A stretch of DNA of 64,000 nt from Haplomitrium mnioides (taxonomy: Eukaryota; Marchantiophyta; Haplomitriopsida; Calobryales). Shown one piece after another: positions 32,129 to 44,769 of the stretch; within the stretch, counting starts at the first letter, position 1, and each line of letters opens with the position of its first letter. The notes beneath the pieces were generated by a model, which was given only the letters and a program-made list of their open reading frames with translations, was not told the origin of the DNA and ran no database searches. Location: the NCBI GenBank assembly GCA_049999725.1, contig JBNGIS010013207.1:1-64000 (forward strand). The letters are read 5' to 3'. A program made the translations under genes and the position numbers.

Positions 32129-34281
32129 TGTCATGCCGCTCTCCCCGATGCTATCCCTAGGAAGAGCTAACCTCTAAGGAAAAAGGAGCAAAATGGTGTA
32201 ACACGGTCTTTTATTAGATGGCACCGGACCCCGATTTATCTCTTCTACATACTAATGGTTGTGCGTTGCCTGGCAGTGTGCTCACGCCAAGCCAACCCTC
32301 AAGACCCCTAGCCACTTGCTCTCTTCAAGCACAACCCCAAGCGAGAACCAAAACCCTCTCAGATATGTCATTATAGCATCCAACTATTCTTGCAAGGGAT
32401 TGGCTTTCCAACCTTCATATTTACACCATTTCAAAGGGGAAAAAGTATATATAGGATTGTGCCCACTAACTCAATGCAATTTGTGCATAGAAAATATACA
32501 AGGGCCGACTACTCCACCCTTACGACCCTTGCTGCACTCTAACTTCCCTACAATGCCCCTAATACCTATTCACAACTATATAACAAAGACTATGAACATA
32601 TCTACACTATATACTCGACAGAAGCACATAGCGCCATCAGCCAGCGACTCCAGACACCATTTGGGTCTACCCCGCGATGCTTCACACTTTGGCCTGCCCA
32701 CTCACGCACGTGCCACCAGCTAGTTTATACCCTCCATCATAGAGGGGTTTGGATTTACATCCACAAGCTTGAAAGAGGTCTGATTAACTTCCACCCCTGG
32801 AAGATAGTCTTGCCGACTGTTGGAACCCACTCCACTCAAGACATTGACAAGGTCTTCTCTACACTGCGTGGGCAACAACGCAGCCTCCCCTTGCCTTTGA
32901 CCCCCCTTCAAATGCAAACTAGCAACACCCTCCAAGTGTTACTAGGGCTGAATCCCCCACACAAGCACGATTTGAGATGACCCCTAGTCCTCCCGGGCTA
33001 CCTCTCACGGCTCCCAGCCGGATGTTCTCTCTTCTCCATTGAGTATTGACCCACCTATGAACATTGGTCTACCCTTTAGAATGAGTTCACCTTATTGCCC
33101 GAGCCTCTAGAGCCTCTTGCCCAACGATTCTCGGCTTCTTCACTCCTTTGGCCTTCAAACGAAATTCCACTCGCTTCAATCAAAGAATCACTAGAGCACG
33201 TCCTCTGTTCCTCACTGTTCCCCTCTCACAAGATCTTCAACGACACCTCCCAATTGACCTCTCAACCTCTAAACTTGCAACGCCTTCAATAATGCATCTG
33301 CGCACACCCTTGTACACATTCACACTTCATTAATCGCCTCCAAATTAAGACCTCAATCACAATGCGTTGCTGGAATCATCGACCAAGCATCAGTGCACAC
33401 ACTTGTTTGTTTCCATGCCTCCCCCACATGCACCAACCCCTCACTCTTCCTAGTGAGAACTATCTATACTCCAACTCGTTTGTCTCTTCCTTGCTTATAG
33501 TGAATCCTGACCCTTCTTTCTTGAAGTCTCTCCATCCAACGGTGGTGAGCGCCCCCCGCTCCAATTCAAATCTGCAAAAGTGCTCAGAAGACAACATGTG
33601 ACCTGATTGTCAAAAAATAGAGGACAAGGTTGTACCAAGGAAAGTCAACTCCGATCCTTGACCAACCTCGATAACACCAACAGAACTTTGATAGAAGGAA
33701 GAATTCCGAGGACTGAACTTTGTTCAGACCCCGATTAAGCTCGGAAACACCCGATCAATTTGCGCGTCCACTGACCTCTCTGGTGTTGTTGTTGTCTTCC
33801 AATGGTTGTCACATTCTTCATTTTCCTTTGTATCTTTCGATTCTGATTGTGCTAGGAGAACCTTCCATTCTTCTCTCTATCTTGCTCTACCACTATCCTG
33901 ATAGTCAAGAATAACAATGGAGCTCGTTGCCTTCCCTTAAGTTCTTCTTTTGTGACATTCAGTCGTTGATTCTATCCAATTCCCGTGAACTTCCTCATAT
34001 GGCCCTTAATCTTTGAATTCTTAGATTGCTTCCTTCTCAACCTCCTTGCGAGTCTCTTTGCTACATCCCGAGAGAGTGTCTCGTCTTTCCACCATTCGTG
34101 TTCTGATTTCTGCATTCCGATGACCATTCGAAGGAATAGTTGAATGATCCCCTCTCTTTATCACCGATATTGGATACTTTGATGCCTCTTGAACATCTCC
34201 AAGCTTAGAACCAGAAAAGTGCTCCAGTGATGCTTCTAATTTCTCCCATTTTTCATTAGTGTCTCAAATCACTTGCTGACA
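32129..34281 (-). repeat. 3' LTR of element F
   Basis: Plus-strand ends are TGTCATGCCG and CTTGCTGACA, 2153 bp. A purine tract ('taactccccttcta', 34282-34295) follows on the internal side. The segment 32780-33300 is shared with the other gypsy LTRs. No gene is seen. Confidence 0.75.
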
Positions 34282-34379
34282 TAACTCCCCTTCTAATTGC
34301 AAAGCGACCCTGCAAGCACACTCTTCTCTCACCATCCTTCATCTCGATGTCTTCGGTCTCTCCTTCACAACCACGCATA

Positions 34380-35530
34380 TTAACATAGTGTACAATATAC
34401 CTCTTCAAGCGATTGTAATGATCCAATTCGTGATCTTATCACCGTCCAAGGTTTCCAATTCCACGGACCCATTCTGATGTAGCCTTGTGAGAACAAAAGG
34501 TCCCATCTATCTCGTATGCAACTTTCTCGGGAAATGCACAAATATGATGTCATACAACAGCACGAGATCTCCCTCGTGAACAGTGATCGGCTTGAGCCTC
34601 TTGTCATGTTGCCTCTTCCGCAACATTTGTTGATGCTTCACTCGGCCTTGGGCTTGCTCCCGACTCTCCTCCAACTCCACTAGCTGGTACAACCGCTCTC
34701 TCCTGCTAGGTTCTTCTCTCAGCCTCTCCCTCTCTAAAACCCCCTTTGTTGACACCTCGAACTCCACTGGTAGTAATGAGTGTTGCCCAAAGACAAGGAA
34801 TTAAGAACAGTGGCCTGTTGTGGTCTTGTGAGCCAAGTTGTGAGCATAAGTTGTTGTGAGTAACTTGAGATCCCAATCAGACTTATTTTCCGATACTGTC
34901 TTGCTAAGGATCTTACCTATGATCCCATTGGCTCAATTTGTCAACCCATTGACCTTTGGGTGGTAGGCCGTCGTGCATCTGTGCTTGATCAGGTATCTAT
35001 CTCTCAAATCCTTGATCACCTGATTGACAAAATGCATACCCTGGTCGCTCACCAATTCCAATGGTGCTCCGAATATGCAAAATATCTACTTGTATAAGAC
35101 GGTCGCTACTATCTTTGCATCGTCCTTTTGGGTGTCTCTTGCTTCCACCCACTTAGTAGCATAATTGGCAGCCAGAAGGATGTATCGGTTTCCCCATTGG
35201 GTGGTTGGTGCTATCGGCCTGATGAAATCTATGTCTTACTTTTCAAACGGTGGCAGCGGAATGATTGGAACTAATGTGTGGTGTTGGCTAGTCGCAGGTT
35301 TCCTTGTTTTCTGATAGGCATCACATCTTTTCACAAAGAAGTGTATACCCTTGTGAAGAGTCGGCCACAAGTATCCCGCGTCAAGTACTTTTCTCACTTT
35401 GGTTTCAGCTGCAAAATGGCCTCCCACTTCTCCCCCATGCAACGCCTCCATCACCACTATGGCCTGGTTCTATTCCTGACACCTTCTTATCATACTATCC
35501 AACCTCATTTGTGCAAAACTCCCTTCACCA
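34380..35530 (-). pseudogene. pol: Integrase of element F
   Basis: The C-terminal domain is the open stretch 34507-34767, with REEPSRRERLYQL and GDLVLLYD. The core lies at about 34900-35230, with degenerate DQG(T/M)HF and ATKWVEA blocks. The zinc domain is the open stretch 35236-35457, with LHGGEVGGHFA and CDAYQKTRK (second Cys of the pair lost). The stretch 34296-34379 is 3' untranslated. Confidence 0.7.
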
Positions 35531-37009
35531 TGAGATACGGCTTCATTCTTCTTCAGCGGACGACTACTGCCTCTTCCCTATTACTACCTTGCGTTACTTG
35601 TGCACAAAGAAGAAACTCGATGATATCCATATAATCTGTCGGCCTGCTTGCTTGGACATGGAGCAAATCTTTGTCTTGAAAAGCATGGTTCACCTATTCT
35701 TTATTGGTCGGCTTGTCTATTCAAGAGAATAAATCGACATTGTTATGTGCCTTCCCTGGTTTAATCCGCACCCCAATGTTGAACTCTTGCAAGAAAAACA
35801 TCCACTACACAATCCTCCCTATCACATCCGACTTATTCACCATTCATTTCAACTCATTGTGATCATTGTAAAAGATCACTTTATAATGAAGGAGATAATG
35901 CCTGAATTTCTTCAGTGTGTAGAGGATCCCTAATGCCTCTCGATCGATGGTGGAATAATTCTTCTATGTGGTGGACAGCAATCGGCTCGCAAAATAAATG
36001 GGATGATCTCGTCCTTCCTTATCCACTTGACTGAGCACCGCTCCTATACAAAAGCCGCACACATCAGTCATCACGTGGAATTCCTTCCCACAGCTAGGCG
36101 GTATGAGCACTGGTGCATTTGCTATCTGCTTCTTCATCTCATGGAAACTAGCCAACCGCTCCGGAGTGGGCTAAAAGTCGCTTCCCTCTTTGGTCATTCG
36201 TGTAAGAGGTAAGGCTATCGTGGCAAACTAGGCGATGAATCTCCGATAATAGCCCATACAGCCTAGAAAACTTTTCACCTCCTTGAAATAAACTAGGAAG
36301 GACACCTTCAACCAGACGCTGACCTTCTCTTGGTCTCAATTCCTCGGCTAGATGTCTTGTGGTTCAAAATTACTCCCTTCTTTACTCTGAAAAAGCACAT
36401 CCCCAAGTGCAACCGCAATCCCGTCTCTCGACAACACTCGAATGTGATCCTCACATCTTGCTTATGGTCACATGCCTTCACGTACACTACAAAATTGTCA
36501 ATGAAAATCTCCAAGAACTTCCTCAAGTAGTCGTGGAAGATATTCATCATCATCCTTTGAAATGTGCGAGGCGCATTATAGAGTTCGAAAGGCATCCTTT
36601 GGAAGGCAAACACTCCTCACTCGGTGGTGAATGTCGTCTTCAGCTGATCCTCCTCTTAGATCCAGATCAGTTTGTACCTTGAGTAGCCATCCATAAAGCT
36701 ATACATTTCTTGCCCGACTACTAAGTCGAACACTCCATCAATGAACCGCAATAGGTAATGATCCTTCTTGGTTGCCTTGTTCAACTTTTAGAAAACTTAG
36801 TAGATCCAAATCTTCTGCTTTCCGACCAACCGACCTTTTGTTGGCACCACTTCCAGCAGTGGCACCTAATCGTTGTTCAAAACCGGGTAGATAAATCTAG
36901 CTTCCAGCAGCTTGTCAATCTCTTCCTTCATCAACAAAGAGAACCAGGGATTCATCTAATACTGTTGTTGTCTTATTGGTACCGCTGCTGGTTCCACGTC
37001 AATGTGATG
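35531..37009 (-). pseudogene. pol: RNase H and RT of element F, split by copia element E
   Basis: RNase H (MTDVCGFCIGAVLSQVD, HPIYFASRLLS) lies at 35964-36155 and its C-terminal part at 35760-35960. RT lies at 36300-37009. Its active site reads FIDN (codon 36494-36496 Asp>Asn), so the second catalytic Asp is lost. The sequence stops at 37009 in the block equivalent to HRIDLEP of A. Confidence 0.75.
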
Positions 37010-37413
37010 TGTTGAGAACCATTTCTTGAGTGAGAGGATGGATCATGGGAAGGATCCAAGTCCAATCCTTCCCAAGTTTCAATTCTGGGAAGGGGGCTCT
37101 ATTGTAAATAGATTTATTGCTAACCTTAGCTAGTTAGAATAGTTAGTTGTAGTTAAGGGGACTGCTATGTGTCAGCATCAAGGGGCTTCTTGGGAAGTTG
37201 GACTTTTTCTTGAAGATGTAGAAATCAGCATGTGCGTGCATGGGCACATAAAGTTTGATTAGGCATCGATGAGCATCTCGAGAAGGTGCGGATTACATGC
37301 ATCTAGAGTAGGTGCCTAGAGGCATATGGAGTGGGTGCTTACAAGCATTTGGACTTGGTGTGTGCAGTACTCTCTTGTATAGTTGTTTAGTTTGCAGCTG
37401 CAGCTGACTCAAG

Positions 37414-37420
37414 TATATAA
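37414..37420 (+). promoter_or_regulatory. TATA box candidate of element E
   Basis: TATATAA in 'caagtatataaacaaac' lies about 400 bp into the LTR and 30 bp before 'ggcatcctc', a plausible start of the transcript. Confidence 0.55.
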
Positions 37421-37504
37421 ACAAACAGAGGACCAATTTGAGGCATCCTCATTTTCACACATATCAACATGTCCATCATTTTTCTTGCCTAAGTCGCTTA
37501 TCTG

Positions 37505-37790
37505 CAGAAGGAGAACAGGCGCCTCTATTTTTGGCTAATCATGTAGACAAGGGAGGTCGATTTTTTGCCAATCGCAAAGGAAAAGGGGAGGAGCACCATC
37601 CTTCCTAATCGTGGAGCCATAGGGGGGCCCCCTTTTGCTAAACATGCAGACGCAAGAAGGCATCCAATTTTTTGCATCGCATGAACGCAGGAAGACCTCC
37701 GTTTATTGCTAATCGCAAACCCAGGGGGAAGGCGCCCCATTTTGCTAATTGCAAACACAAGAGGGAGGCATTGTTTTGTTCATCGAGTAG
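37505..37790 (+). repeat. Degenerate 50-60-bp repeats downstream of E's TATA box
   Basis: Five to six copies of a 'tttttgctaatcgcaaac' core followed by a G/A-rich 'agggggaggcgcc'-type segment are visible. They lie where the transcribed leader would be. Confidence 0.65.
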
Positions 37791-37980
37791 TTTGCACTTT
37801 GTCCGCCATCTCGACGCTAGTATTTCGTACTATCATGAAAAGGGAGATCTCACCGTGACTCCATCGACGCTTGCAAAATCTGCTATTGCTCATATCGAGT
37901 AGCCGCAAATTTTTCTCTTACCTGCGATTCAAATGACAGGAAGAAAGAGGGGAATTTCACTGCTAGAAAAATCAACATTC

Positions 37981-38965
37981 AAAGTTGATATTTTCTCTCA
38001 CGAATAGTGACAAGCTAGATTCGAAGTTACATTTCAGACATTCCAGGTGAAATCGTTGAGTTGATTTTCATTAAGTTATGGTCCCACAAATGCATGGGAC
38101 GCTGAGGAATTTGTTGAAGAGCCCAAAGTCACAAATTGGAGAGATTGTTCCTATTCTATGCTAGACAATCTGGGAGTAACAACCTCGAAGAGCATGTTGA
38201 AAGGACACCTACTATAGCATAATTAGCAGATAAGGCAAATGACATGGAAAAAGTAACAAGGCAAAACCCCATGGTATATGGAGATCCTTGGAAGACAAAA
38301 ATTTCATGCAGAAGAATGATGTCATTCCTAAACCTAGTGGCATTACTGCCAATAAGGAGGAAATGAAAAGAGGATCCAGAAAGATCATCATGCTCTGATC
38401 TGCCTGAACTTGGGAAAGAGTCAAGTCACCCAAGTTTTAACTCTCACTACTGGAAGTGAGGAACAACGTAAAGCAAGCTCATGAGCAAAAGAGGTCTTGT
38501 TGACCTAAAGGAGTGTTTTGACTTGTAAGTAGGCCCTAGGAACTCTAGAAAGTAGTATATGTCACCAGAATGGAGAAGTTCTTCACATATGTAGCAGAAT
38601 CGAATCAAGCCTCAAGGTAGCCTGATGACCAAAGATGTTCAGGCAGAAGAAGGCAACAGTATGGATTCACACCAGTTGCAAAGAAGGGCAAAGTTCCACA
38701 AGTGTGCATATTACCAAGGAGTGGGAGCTTGGAAAAGGACTAGTGAGATGAATTATGGCAAACCTGCTTCCAATGACAGTCCAAATTCACCAAGAACTAC
38801 AAAGGTTCAAAAGCCAACAGAGGAAAGGGCAAGACCAAGATGAGTGACAAAGCTAATAGTGCAAGACAACTCAGATGAAGAGCATAAGCTAGTCACAACA
38901 CATTAGTCCCAAGAATCGGAGGAATATATTTGAGAGGTGATTGCATTGAATAGAGGTGCTACCCA
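37981..38965 (+). pseudogene. gag: gag remnant of element E
   Basis: No long frame remains. A zinc-knuckle relic is at 38703-38741: KCAYYQGVGAWKRTS aligns with the copia pattern CxxCxxxGHxxxxC, with the second Cys, His and last Cys lost. The region before it is too decayed to align by eye. Confidence 0.5.
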
Positions 38966-38992
38966 GATTCGGAAGCAACAAGTCATGTCTGC
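38966..38992 (+). pseudogene. Copia protease relic of element E
   Basis: The codons read DSEATSHVC. Copia proteases have DSGA(T/S)xHM, so the catalytic Asp is kept and the Gly is mutated to Glu. It lies between the knuckle relic and the integrase, as expected. Confidence 0.6.
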
Positions 38993-39199
38993 AATCATAA
39001 TAATCCGGAGCAAAACCTGACCCAAATCCAAACCAGGAGGCTCAAGTATTTGGACAACATGATTCACTGCAAAGGGGAGATTCTCATAAGTCATTCCAAT
39101 TGTTGAATGTTTTGTATATAGGAAACAGAGCATAAGGATATATATAGTGATAAGTCTGGATGCAGGGATCCTTTATGAGGGAATCATCATTTCAGGGGA

Positions 39200-39935
39200 G
39201 AACACTCCCATCATGGTAACCCTAGAAGAATTTGAGTTATAGTTACGACACAGAAGGCTAGGATATTTGTGTGCATGGAGATAACAACACCACGAGCTAG
39301 TGCCCAAGAAATCAACCACTCCAATGATGCAGAGGCTAGATATGATCCACTTTGATGTAAGTGCACCCACGTAAAGTCACCTCCGCTAGAGGAGCAACGT
39401 ACTTTCTGACATTTACAGATGACAAAAGCAAGAACCAATCCTGTATGTCATTCAGACCAAGGACAAAAATTCTTGGGAATTAATTGTCAACCTAGCAGCC
39501 AATGAGCTCCACACTTCAGTGAAGAAGCTGAGAACACATGGAGAAGGTGAACAAACAAACGAGGAGTTCAAAAGATACTTGAAGGAGGAAGGAATCAAAA
39601 GCTAGACGACAGCCAAAAGCAAACACAGTACAGAATTGTGCACCTGATCAGTTGAACAAGAACGCTGGTTGAAAAGGCTAGATACATGTTGAGTGAGGCT
39701 GACCTTCTTGGAAGGCATTGGGTTGAGACCATAACCACAGCTGACTATTTGCGCAATATTGGACCTTCATCAGCCTTGAAGGGGAGAAAACGCCAAAGGA
39801 AGCATGGAAGGGATATCGGCCTAGAGTCAATGGTACCGTCTGCCAAACCACAAGTAAGGAAAAATCATTTGCTACAAGGAAGATCATCTACAGCAGGGAT
39901 ATCATTTTCAAAACAGACCAAAACCTGATTCCAAA
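39200..39935 (+). pseudogene. pol: Copia integrase of element E
   Basis: Recognisable pieces are LDMIHFDV (first Asp), RGATYFLTFTDDKSK in a shifted frame, EEFKRYLKEEGIKS, and the open stretch 39686-39928, which carries the conserved copia block ARYMLSEADLLGRHWVET(I)TTADYLRN. The downstream part with KGYRPRVNG follows after a frameshift. Stops and frameshifts are numerous. Confidence 0.75.
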
Positions 39936-40084
39936 ATGGAAATTGAGCCATCGAGTGGGAGATAATCAACATCAGACATCAAAGATGAGTCTGAGATTTG
40001 TATGTCCAAGCACGAGGTTATGAGAAGCAATGGACAAAGAGGTCCAAAAGGAAAGGCACAGGGATTATCAAAACAAGTGGGAGG

Positions 40085-40089
40085 ATGGA
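40085..40089 (+). other. Target-site duplication of element C, left copy
   Basis: ATGGA here and at 60851-60855 flanks element C exactly. Removing C and one copy restores 'gggaggatggaaaagattttg', a continuous copia reading segment. Confidence 0.95.
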
Positions 40090-43000
40090 TGTCACTCCCC
40101 TCCTTCAGGCCTTAACCTTCACAGGTACCACTTGGAAGGCAAGGGATGACAAAAACAGGGGAATAAGGTTCTTTCGTGAGATGGCCCCTATACAGTTATC
40201 ACTTTGAGGCTTTAAGTAATCTCTCTTTACCTTACCACCCCTTTCTTCACCTCAACATTCACAGCATTAGCCAATCTGCTCATTCACTCACAATGCCAGA
40301 ATATACACATGCACCAACCCAAGTATCTTTGTGGAAATCTTCAATGTAATTCAAGGGTCCCAAATCTGGACCCAGCCACCATGTATACACTTCAAGAGCA
40401 GAATGTAATGACCCCTGTGTGCTGAAACAATGACAAGTGACTTGACTCCCCCTCGTAGGGTTGTCCCCAAGCCTGAACAAATAGAATTCTTGCCTACTTC
40501 TAGTCTTGAATGTTTCTTACACAATAAAACAGAGTTCAAGAGCAGAATGCAATGACCCCGGAGTCACAAGACTATGTCAAGGGACTTGACTCCCCCTTCA
40601 TAGGGTTGTCCTAAGGTCTGAACTAATGGAACCTGTATGATCCTAGTGCTAATATATAATAAAACAAAATTCAAATCTATCTAACACATTCATACACATT
40701 TATAGCCATACACATTCATTGCACTTCACCAAAATCAGAGGCCTCACATGACCATTGGGACTGATCTCCCCAACACTCTCCTCCTTTCTCCCTCAGCTTA
40801 CCACCTCAATCTTCCTTTCATTTCCCACACACACACCCCTCTTCCAGATAGTTTTTTAACTTCTCTCGCGAGAAGCCTTGGATTTACTTCCTCATGCTCA
40901 GAAGAGTATTTCCTTCACTTCCACCTCTAGAAGACAGTCCTCCTGGCGGCTCATAGCTCACTCTATCTCTAAGCCTCCAACATGTCTTCTCCACAGTACG
41001 CAGGCACTAACACAGCTACCCTCTTCTCAGCTCCACTTGAAAGATAACACCAGAGCACACTTTGAGCACTCTGGGTTGATGCTCCCGCACAAAGGATGTA
41101 GAGATGACCCCAAAATCCCACTTAGAAGCCTCTCCTGAATTCTCAACAAAACAAATCCCCTTCAAATCTCCCGTATCGATTCACCTCTGCCACAGGTCCA
41201 CCCACAAGAATGAGTTTACTTGGATCGCTCAAGCCTCTAGAGCTCCTCACCCAGCGATTCTCGGCACCCCTCCGATCCACCTCCACCCCTGCTAGCCCCT
41301 TGCGCGTGTACACTCGCCTCATGTAAATATTCACTGGAATCCACTTTTGCCTTACCTCGTTGCGTCTCCCTTGTCCCGAGATTGCTTGCGCATCTCTAGC
41401 TTGCTTGCACACCAACCCCCTCAAATTCGATGCCTGTCAATGTATACCCCTCAAGCTTTTGCCCTTGTGAATCCTTCCCATTTGAAAAGGTAGTTATTCC
41501 AATAAGGCTCGGACCTAGACATAGCGACACCTGTTCCGTCTACTTGCAGAATGCTTCCAAGTACAACGGTCATACGGGGTCGAGTCCGAGGAATCTCATG
41601 AGCTGAGATTCCAAAGATTCCTATGGAACCGAGTCTCAAGAACCCCACGGAACAAAGTTCCAAAGAATCCAGTGGAAAAATGAGTCCGACGGAATCTCGC
41701 GGATTCGAGTTCGAAGATTCCCACGGATCTGAGTATGCAGAACTAGCGGAACCCAGAGCCCGTTGTTGACTTTTCCTTCGTTGTCGTCGTCCGACGCAGC
41801 ATTCAACCTGGAAGTTGGACCGGCGCATTGACCTTGTTTTGTAGTTAAGCACGGATCCCAATCCGAAGAATCCAACGGACAAGTAAGTCTGGAGGATCCC
41901 TGGAACTCCTCCGAAGTGCCATGTGTCAAGGTTGACTTTCTTCCGTGGCTGCCGTCCGACGCCGTTTTCAACAGGGAAGGTGAACCGTCATGCTCACCTT
42001 CGTCCGTGGTTTACTTCTCTTTGACCCGAAGGATCCAATAGGCTCTGTTGAAGCGCCATATAATCTGAGGTAGAGCCGTTTGACGCCATTTTCAACAAAG
42101 AAGGTGGACCGTCGCACTGACCTTCATCCATGGTTGACTTCTTTGTGACTCGAAAGATCCAACGGGCTCTGCCGAAGCGCCACGTAATCCAAGGTAGCGC
42201 CATCCGATGTCGTTTTCAACAAGGAAGGTGGACCGCCGTGTTGACCTTCGTCAATGGTTGACTTCTCTTTGACCCGAAGGATCCAACGGGCTCTGCTGAA
42301 GGACCACGTTATCCGAGGTAGCGCCGTCCGATGCTGTTTTCAAACATGGAAGGTGGAACGCTGCGTTGGCCTTTGTCTATGGTTGACTTCTCTCTAACCC
42401 AAAAGATCCAACGGGCTCTGCTAAAGTGGCACGTAATCCGAGGTAGCACCGTCCGAAGCTGTTTTGAACAAGGAAGCTTGACCATTGAGCTGACCAGGTT
42501 TCAAAGAAGACCTCAAACACCTTGAGACCGCCACATCTCTGCGAAGTCCCACGGACGTCTTAGCCCTGCCACGTCTCTGCTAAGTCCCGCGGACCTCTTC
42601 GGCTCGCCACGTCTCCGCTAAGTCCCGCAGACACCCTGGGGACGCCACGTTTCCGTTGAATCCCTGGAGCCACGTATCCGCCAAGTCCCTCAGACACTCC
42701 TGCGCTTGCCATGTTTCCTCAAAGACTCGTGGACACTGAAGAAAGAGGTCGCAGACTGCAGAAGAACCCATTAACGCCTGAGGGATCGGAGCGTCCCCCA
42801 ATCCTCGGCGTAGTCGCTGCTTCTCTTCCCGATCTCTGCTTCTAGTGTGTGCATTTGGGAGCTTGATCTGTGGCCTTTCCTTGTCTGCGGTCCCCATCAC
42901 TCTAGAGCGCTCTTGGATCTCTGCTCCGTAGGTTTGATCCTCTTCCTCCGGCCCCTGCTGCTTCCCATTAGGGCCTCGATTATTGCCTCCCGATGATACT

Positions 43001-43247
43001 TAAGCTCTCTTCTCTGCTTCTGTCAAATTTTAGTGGTTCCTTCCCACTTGTTGGCTACCACTGCTACCTTGTCTCTTTTCAAAACGATCCTGTTCCACTC
43101 CTTGAATCCATGCAATCCGCTCATACTCCCTGATTGGAGTCGATTCACTGCTTCTAAGGTACTTTAATACTTACAAGAGAGAGATTGTTCCAATGCCAGC
43201 TTCGATTTTGGAATTCTTTTCTTAGTGCTCCATGTCAGTGGGTGACT
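40090..43247 (-). repeat. 3' LTR of element C
   Basis: The plus-strand start is TGTCACTCCC. The right end is GGTGACT, mutated from TGACA, next to the purine tract at 43248-43260. The length is 3158 bp. It includes the 124-bp array at 41990-42490 and the 40260-41420 part shared with all gypsy LTRs here. No gene is seen. Confidence 0.9.
41990..42490 (-). repeat. 124-bp tandem array in C's 3' LTR
   Basis: 'ggttgacttct' or a variant recurs at 42008, 42132, 42256 and 42381. Each unit carries 'gatccaacgggctctg', 'cacgtaatccgaggtagc' and 'gttttcaacaaggaaggtgga'. The same array occurs in C's 5' LTR (59630-60115) and, reversed, in D (62120-62560). Confidence 0.9.
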
Positions 43248-43459
43248 TAACTCCCCCTTCAAGTGTGAAGCGACCTTGCGAACACCCTTCCCTGTACATC
43301 AATTCCGTTGGTTGCTCCCTTTGCAGCGGTCTTTGCTTGGCTAATCTACAGTTGATGAAGTGCAATTCCACAAACACCCCCACATACTCACGCACCTAAC
43401 ACCTGCATACACTCACACATGCACACTTGGAGTCTTCAATTGGATCCCCCTTGGTCCCC

Positions 43460-44769
43460 GTCCTTCCTCCTCCTGGTTCACATACCTCTTGAGACCATCG
43501 CAATGCACTCGATTGGTGAACTTGTGACCCTCCAACGTCTCCAATTATGCTGACCCATTTTGATGCAGTTTCTTCAACACAAAGGGGCCCATCCATCTGG
43601 TGTGTAATTTCCCAAAGAAGTGCACAAATTTGCTGTCATACAGTAGCACCAGAGTCCCCTCCCAAAGGTCGGTTGGTTTCAAGCCCTTATCATGCTATTG
43701 CTTCCGCAATTGTTGTTGGTGCTCCAATCTTCCTTGGGCTTGCTCTTTGGTTTCCTCTAGGCTCTCCATCTAATATAGTTTCTCTCTCCTACTCTGATCC
43801 TCTGCCATCCTCTCCTCCTCTAGTAGTCGTCGGGTGGGTACTTTATATTCTATGGGTACTAGAGCGTGTTATCCAAAGACCAAGAAATAGGGTCAGTGGC
43901 CAGTTGTGGTCTTGTAAGCCAAATTATAGGCATGGGTTGCAGTTGGCAGCTTGAGATCCCAATCCACCTTGTTGGCTGCGACCGCCTTGCTGAGGATCTT
44001 ACCCATGATCTTGTTTGGTCTTTTTGTAAGCCCATTAGCCTTGGGATGATAGGCTATGGTGCTTGACTAAGTATCAGGTGGTCAGGTCCTTGATTACCTG
44101 TATGATGAAATGTGTACCTTGATCACTCACCAGCTCTAGTGTGGGCCCAAATCTGTAGAACATATGTTTATACAAGAAGGCAGCCACCATCTTGGCATCA
44201 TCCTTCTGAGTGGCTCTGGCTTCCACCCACTTTGTTGCATAATCTATAGCCAATAAGATGTATATGTTGCCCCTACGAGTGGAAGGTGCAATTGGGCCGA
44301 AGAAAACAATTCCCCACTTCTCAAAAAGCGCTAGGGGGATAATCAGGACTAAGGGATGATGTTGATTAGTTGCTCACCTCCCCGTCCTTTGGCATGCGTC
44401 ACACCTCTTCACCCAGAAGTGCACATCTTTGTGCGGAGTGGGCCACCAATACCCTGCATCCAAAATCTTCTTGATGGTGGCGTCCGCTGCAAAATGGCCC
44501 CCCACCTCCTCTCCGTGCAAGGTCTGCATTTCCACCGTCAATTGATCCCAATCCATGCATCGCCTAATCATCCCATCGTACCCTCTCTTGTGCAACACTC
44601 CCTTGATCAACAGGTATGGCCTCATCTTCCTAAGGAAAACGACAGCTTCCTCTCTACTGCTACCCTTCGGGATTTGAGCTGAATTGAGGAATTCCGTTAT
44701 AACAACATAGTCCGTGGCCCTTCCATCTTTCACCTCGAACAAGTCCTCATTCGGGAATGCATCGCTCAC
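43460..44769 (-). pseudogene. pol: Integrase of element C
   Basis: The zinc domain (LHGEEVGGHFAA ... CDACQRTGR, all four ligands present) lies in the open stretch 44374-44769. The core follows at 43960-44330 with ATKWVEAR and DQGTHF-like blocks, broken by stops. The C-terminal domain with LHTRWMGPF equivalents is at 43480-43900. No chromodomain is visible before the 3' untranslated stretch (43261-43460). Confidence 0.75.

Larger units (their letters stand above)
32129..37009 (-). mobile_element. Element F: gypsy element, 3' part
   Basis: F's 3' LTR is 32129-34281 and its internal minus-strand pol is 34282-37009. It inserted into J's integrase (left flank CATGT, 32124-32128). F is itself split in its RT N-terminal region by copia element E at 37010, so its 5' half is outside the window. 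Confidence 0.75.
37010..37980 (+). repeat. 5' LTR region of element E (right end uncertain)
   Basis: The left end TGTTGAGAACC is fixed by the break in F's RT; the flank is TGATG (37005-37009). It contains a TATA box and a degenerate minisatellite. I could not find a clear ...CA end or a TGGTATCAGAGC primer site, so the right limit is a guess. Confidence 0.5.
37010..40089 (+). mobile_element. Element E (part 1): Ty1/copia element, LTR to integrase
   Basis: E starts with TGTTGAGAACC in F's RT gene. It has a TATA-bearing LTR-like region, a decayed gag with a zinc-knuckle relic, a protease relic and an integrase core, then is interrupted at 40090 by gypsy element C. It continues at 60856. The order protease-integrase before RT marks Ty1/copia. 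Confidence 0.8.

Noticed and set aside
37500-37800. Possible CRISPR-like array (spaced repeats)
   Set aside because: Units are degenerate, spacers are also repetitive, the setting is a plant copia LTR, and no cas genes are present.
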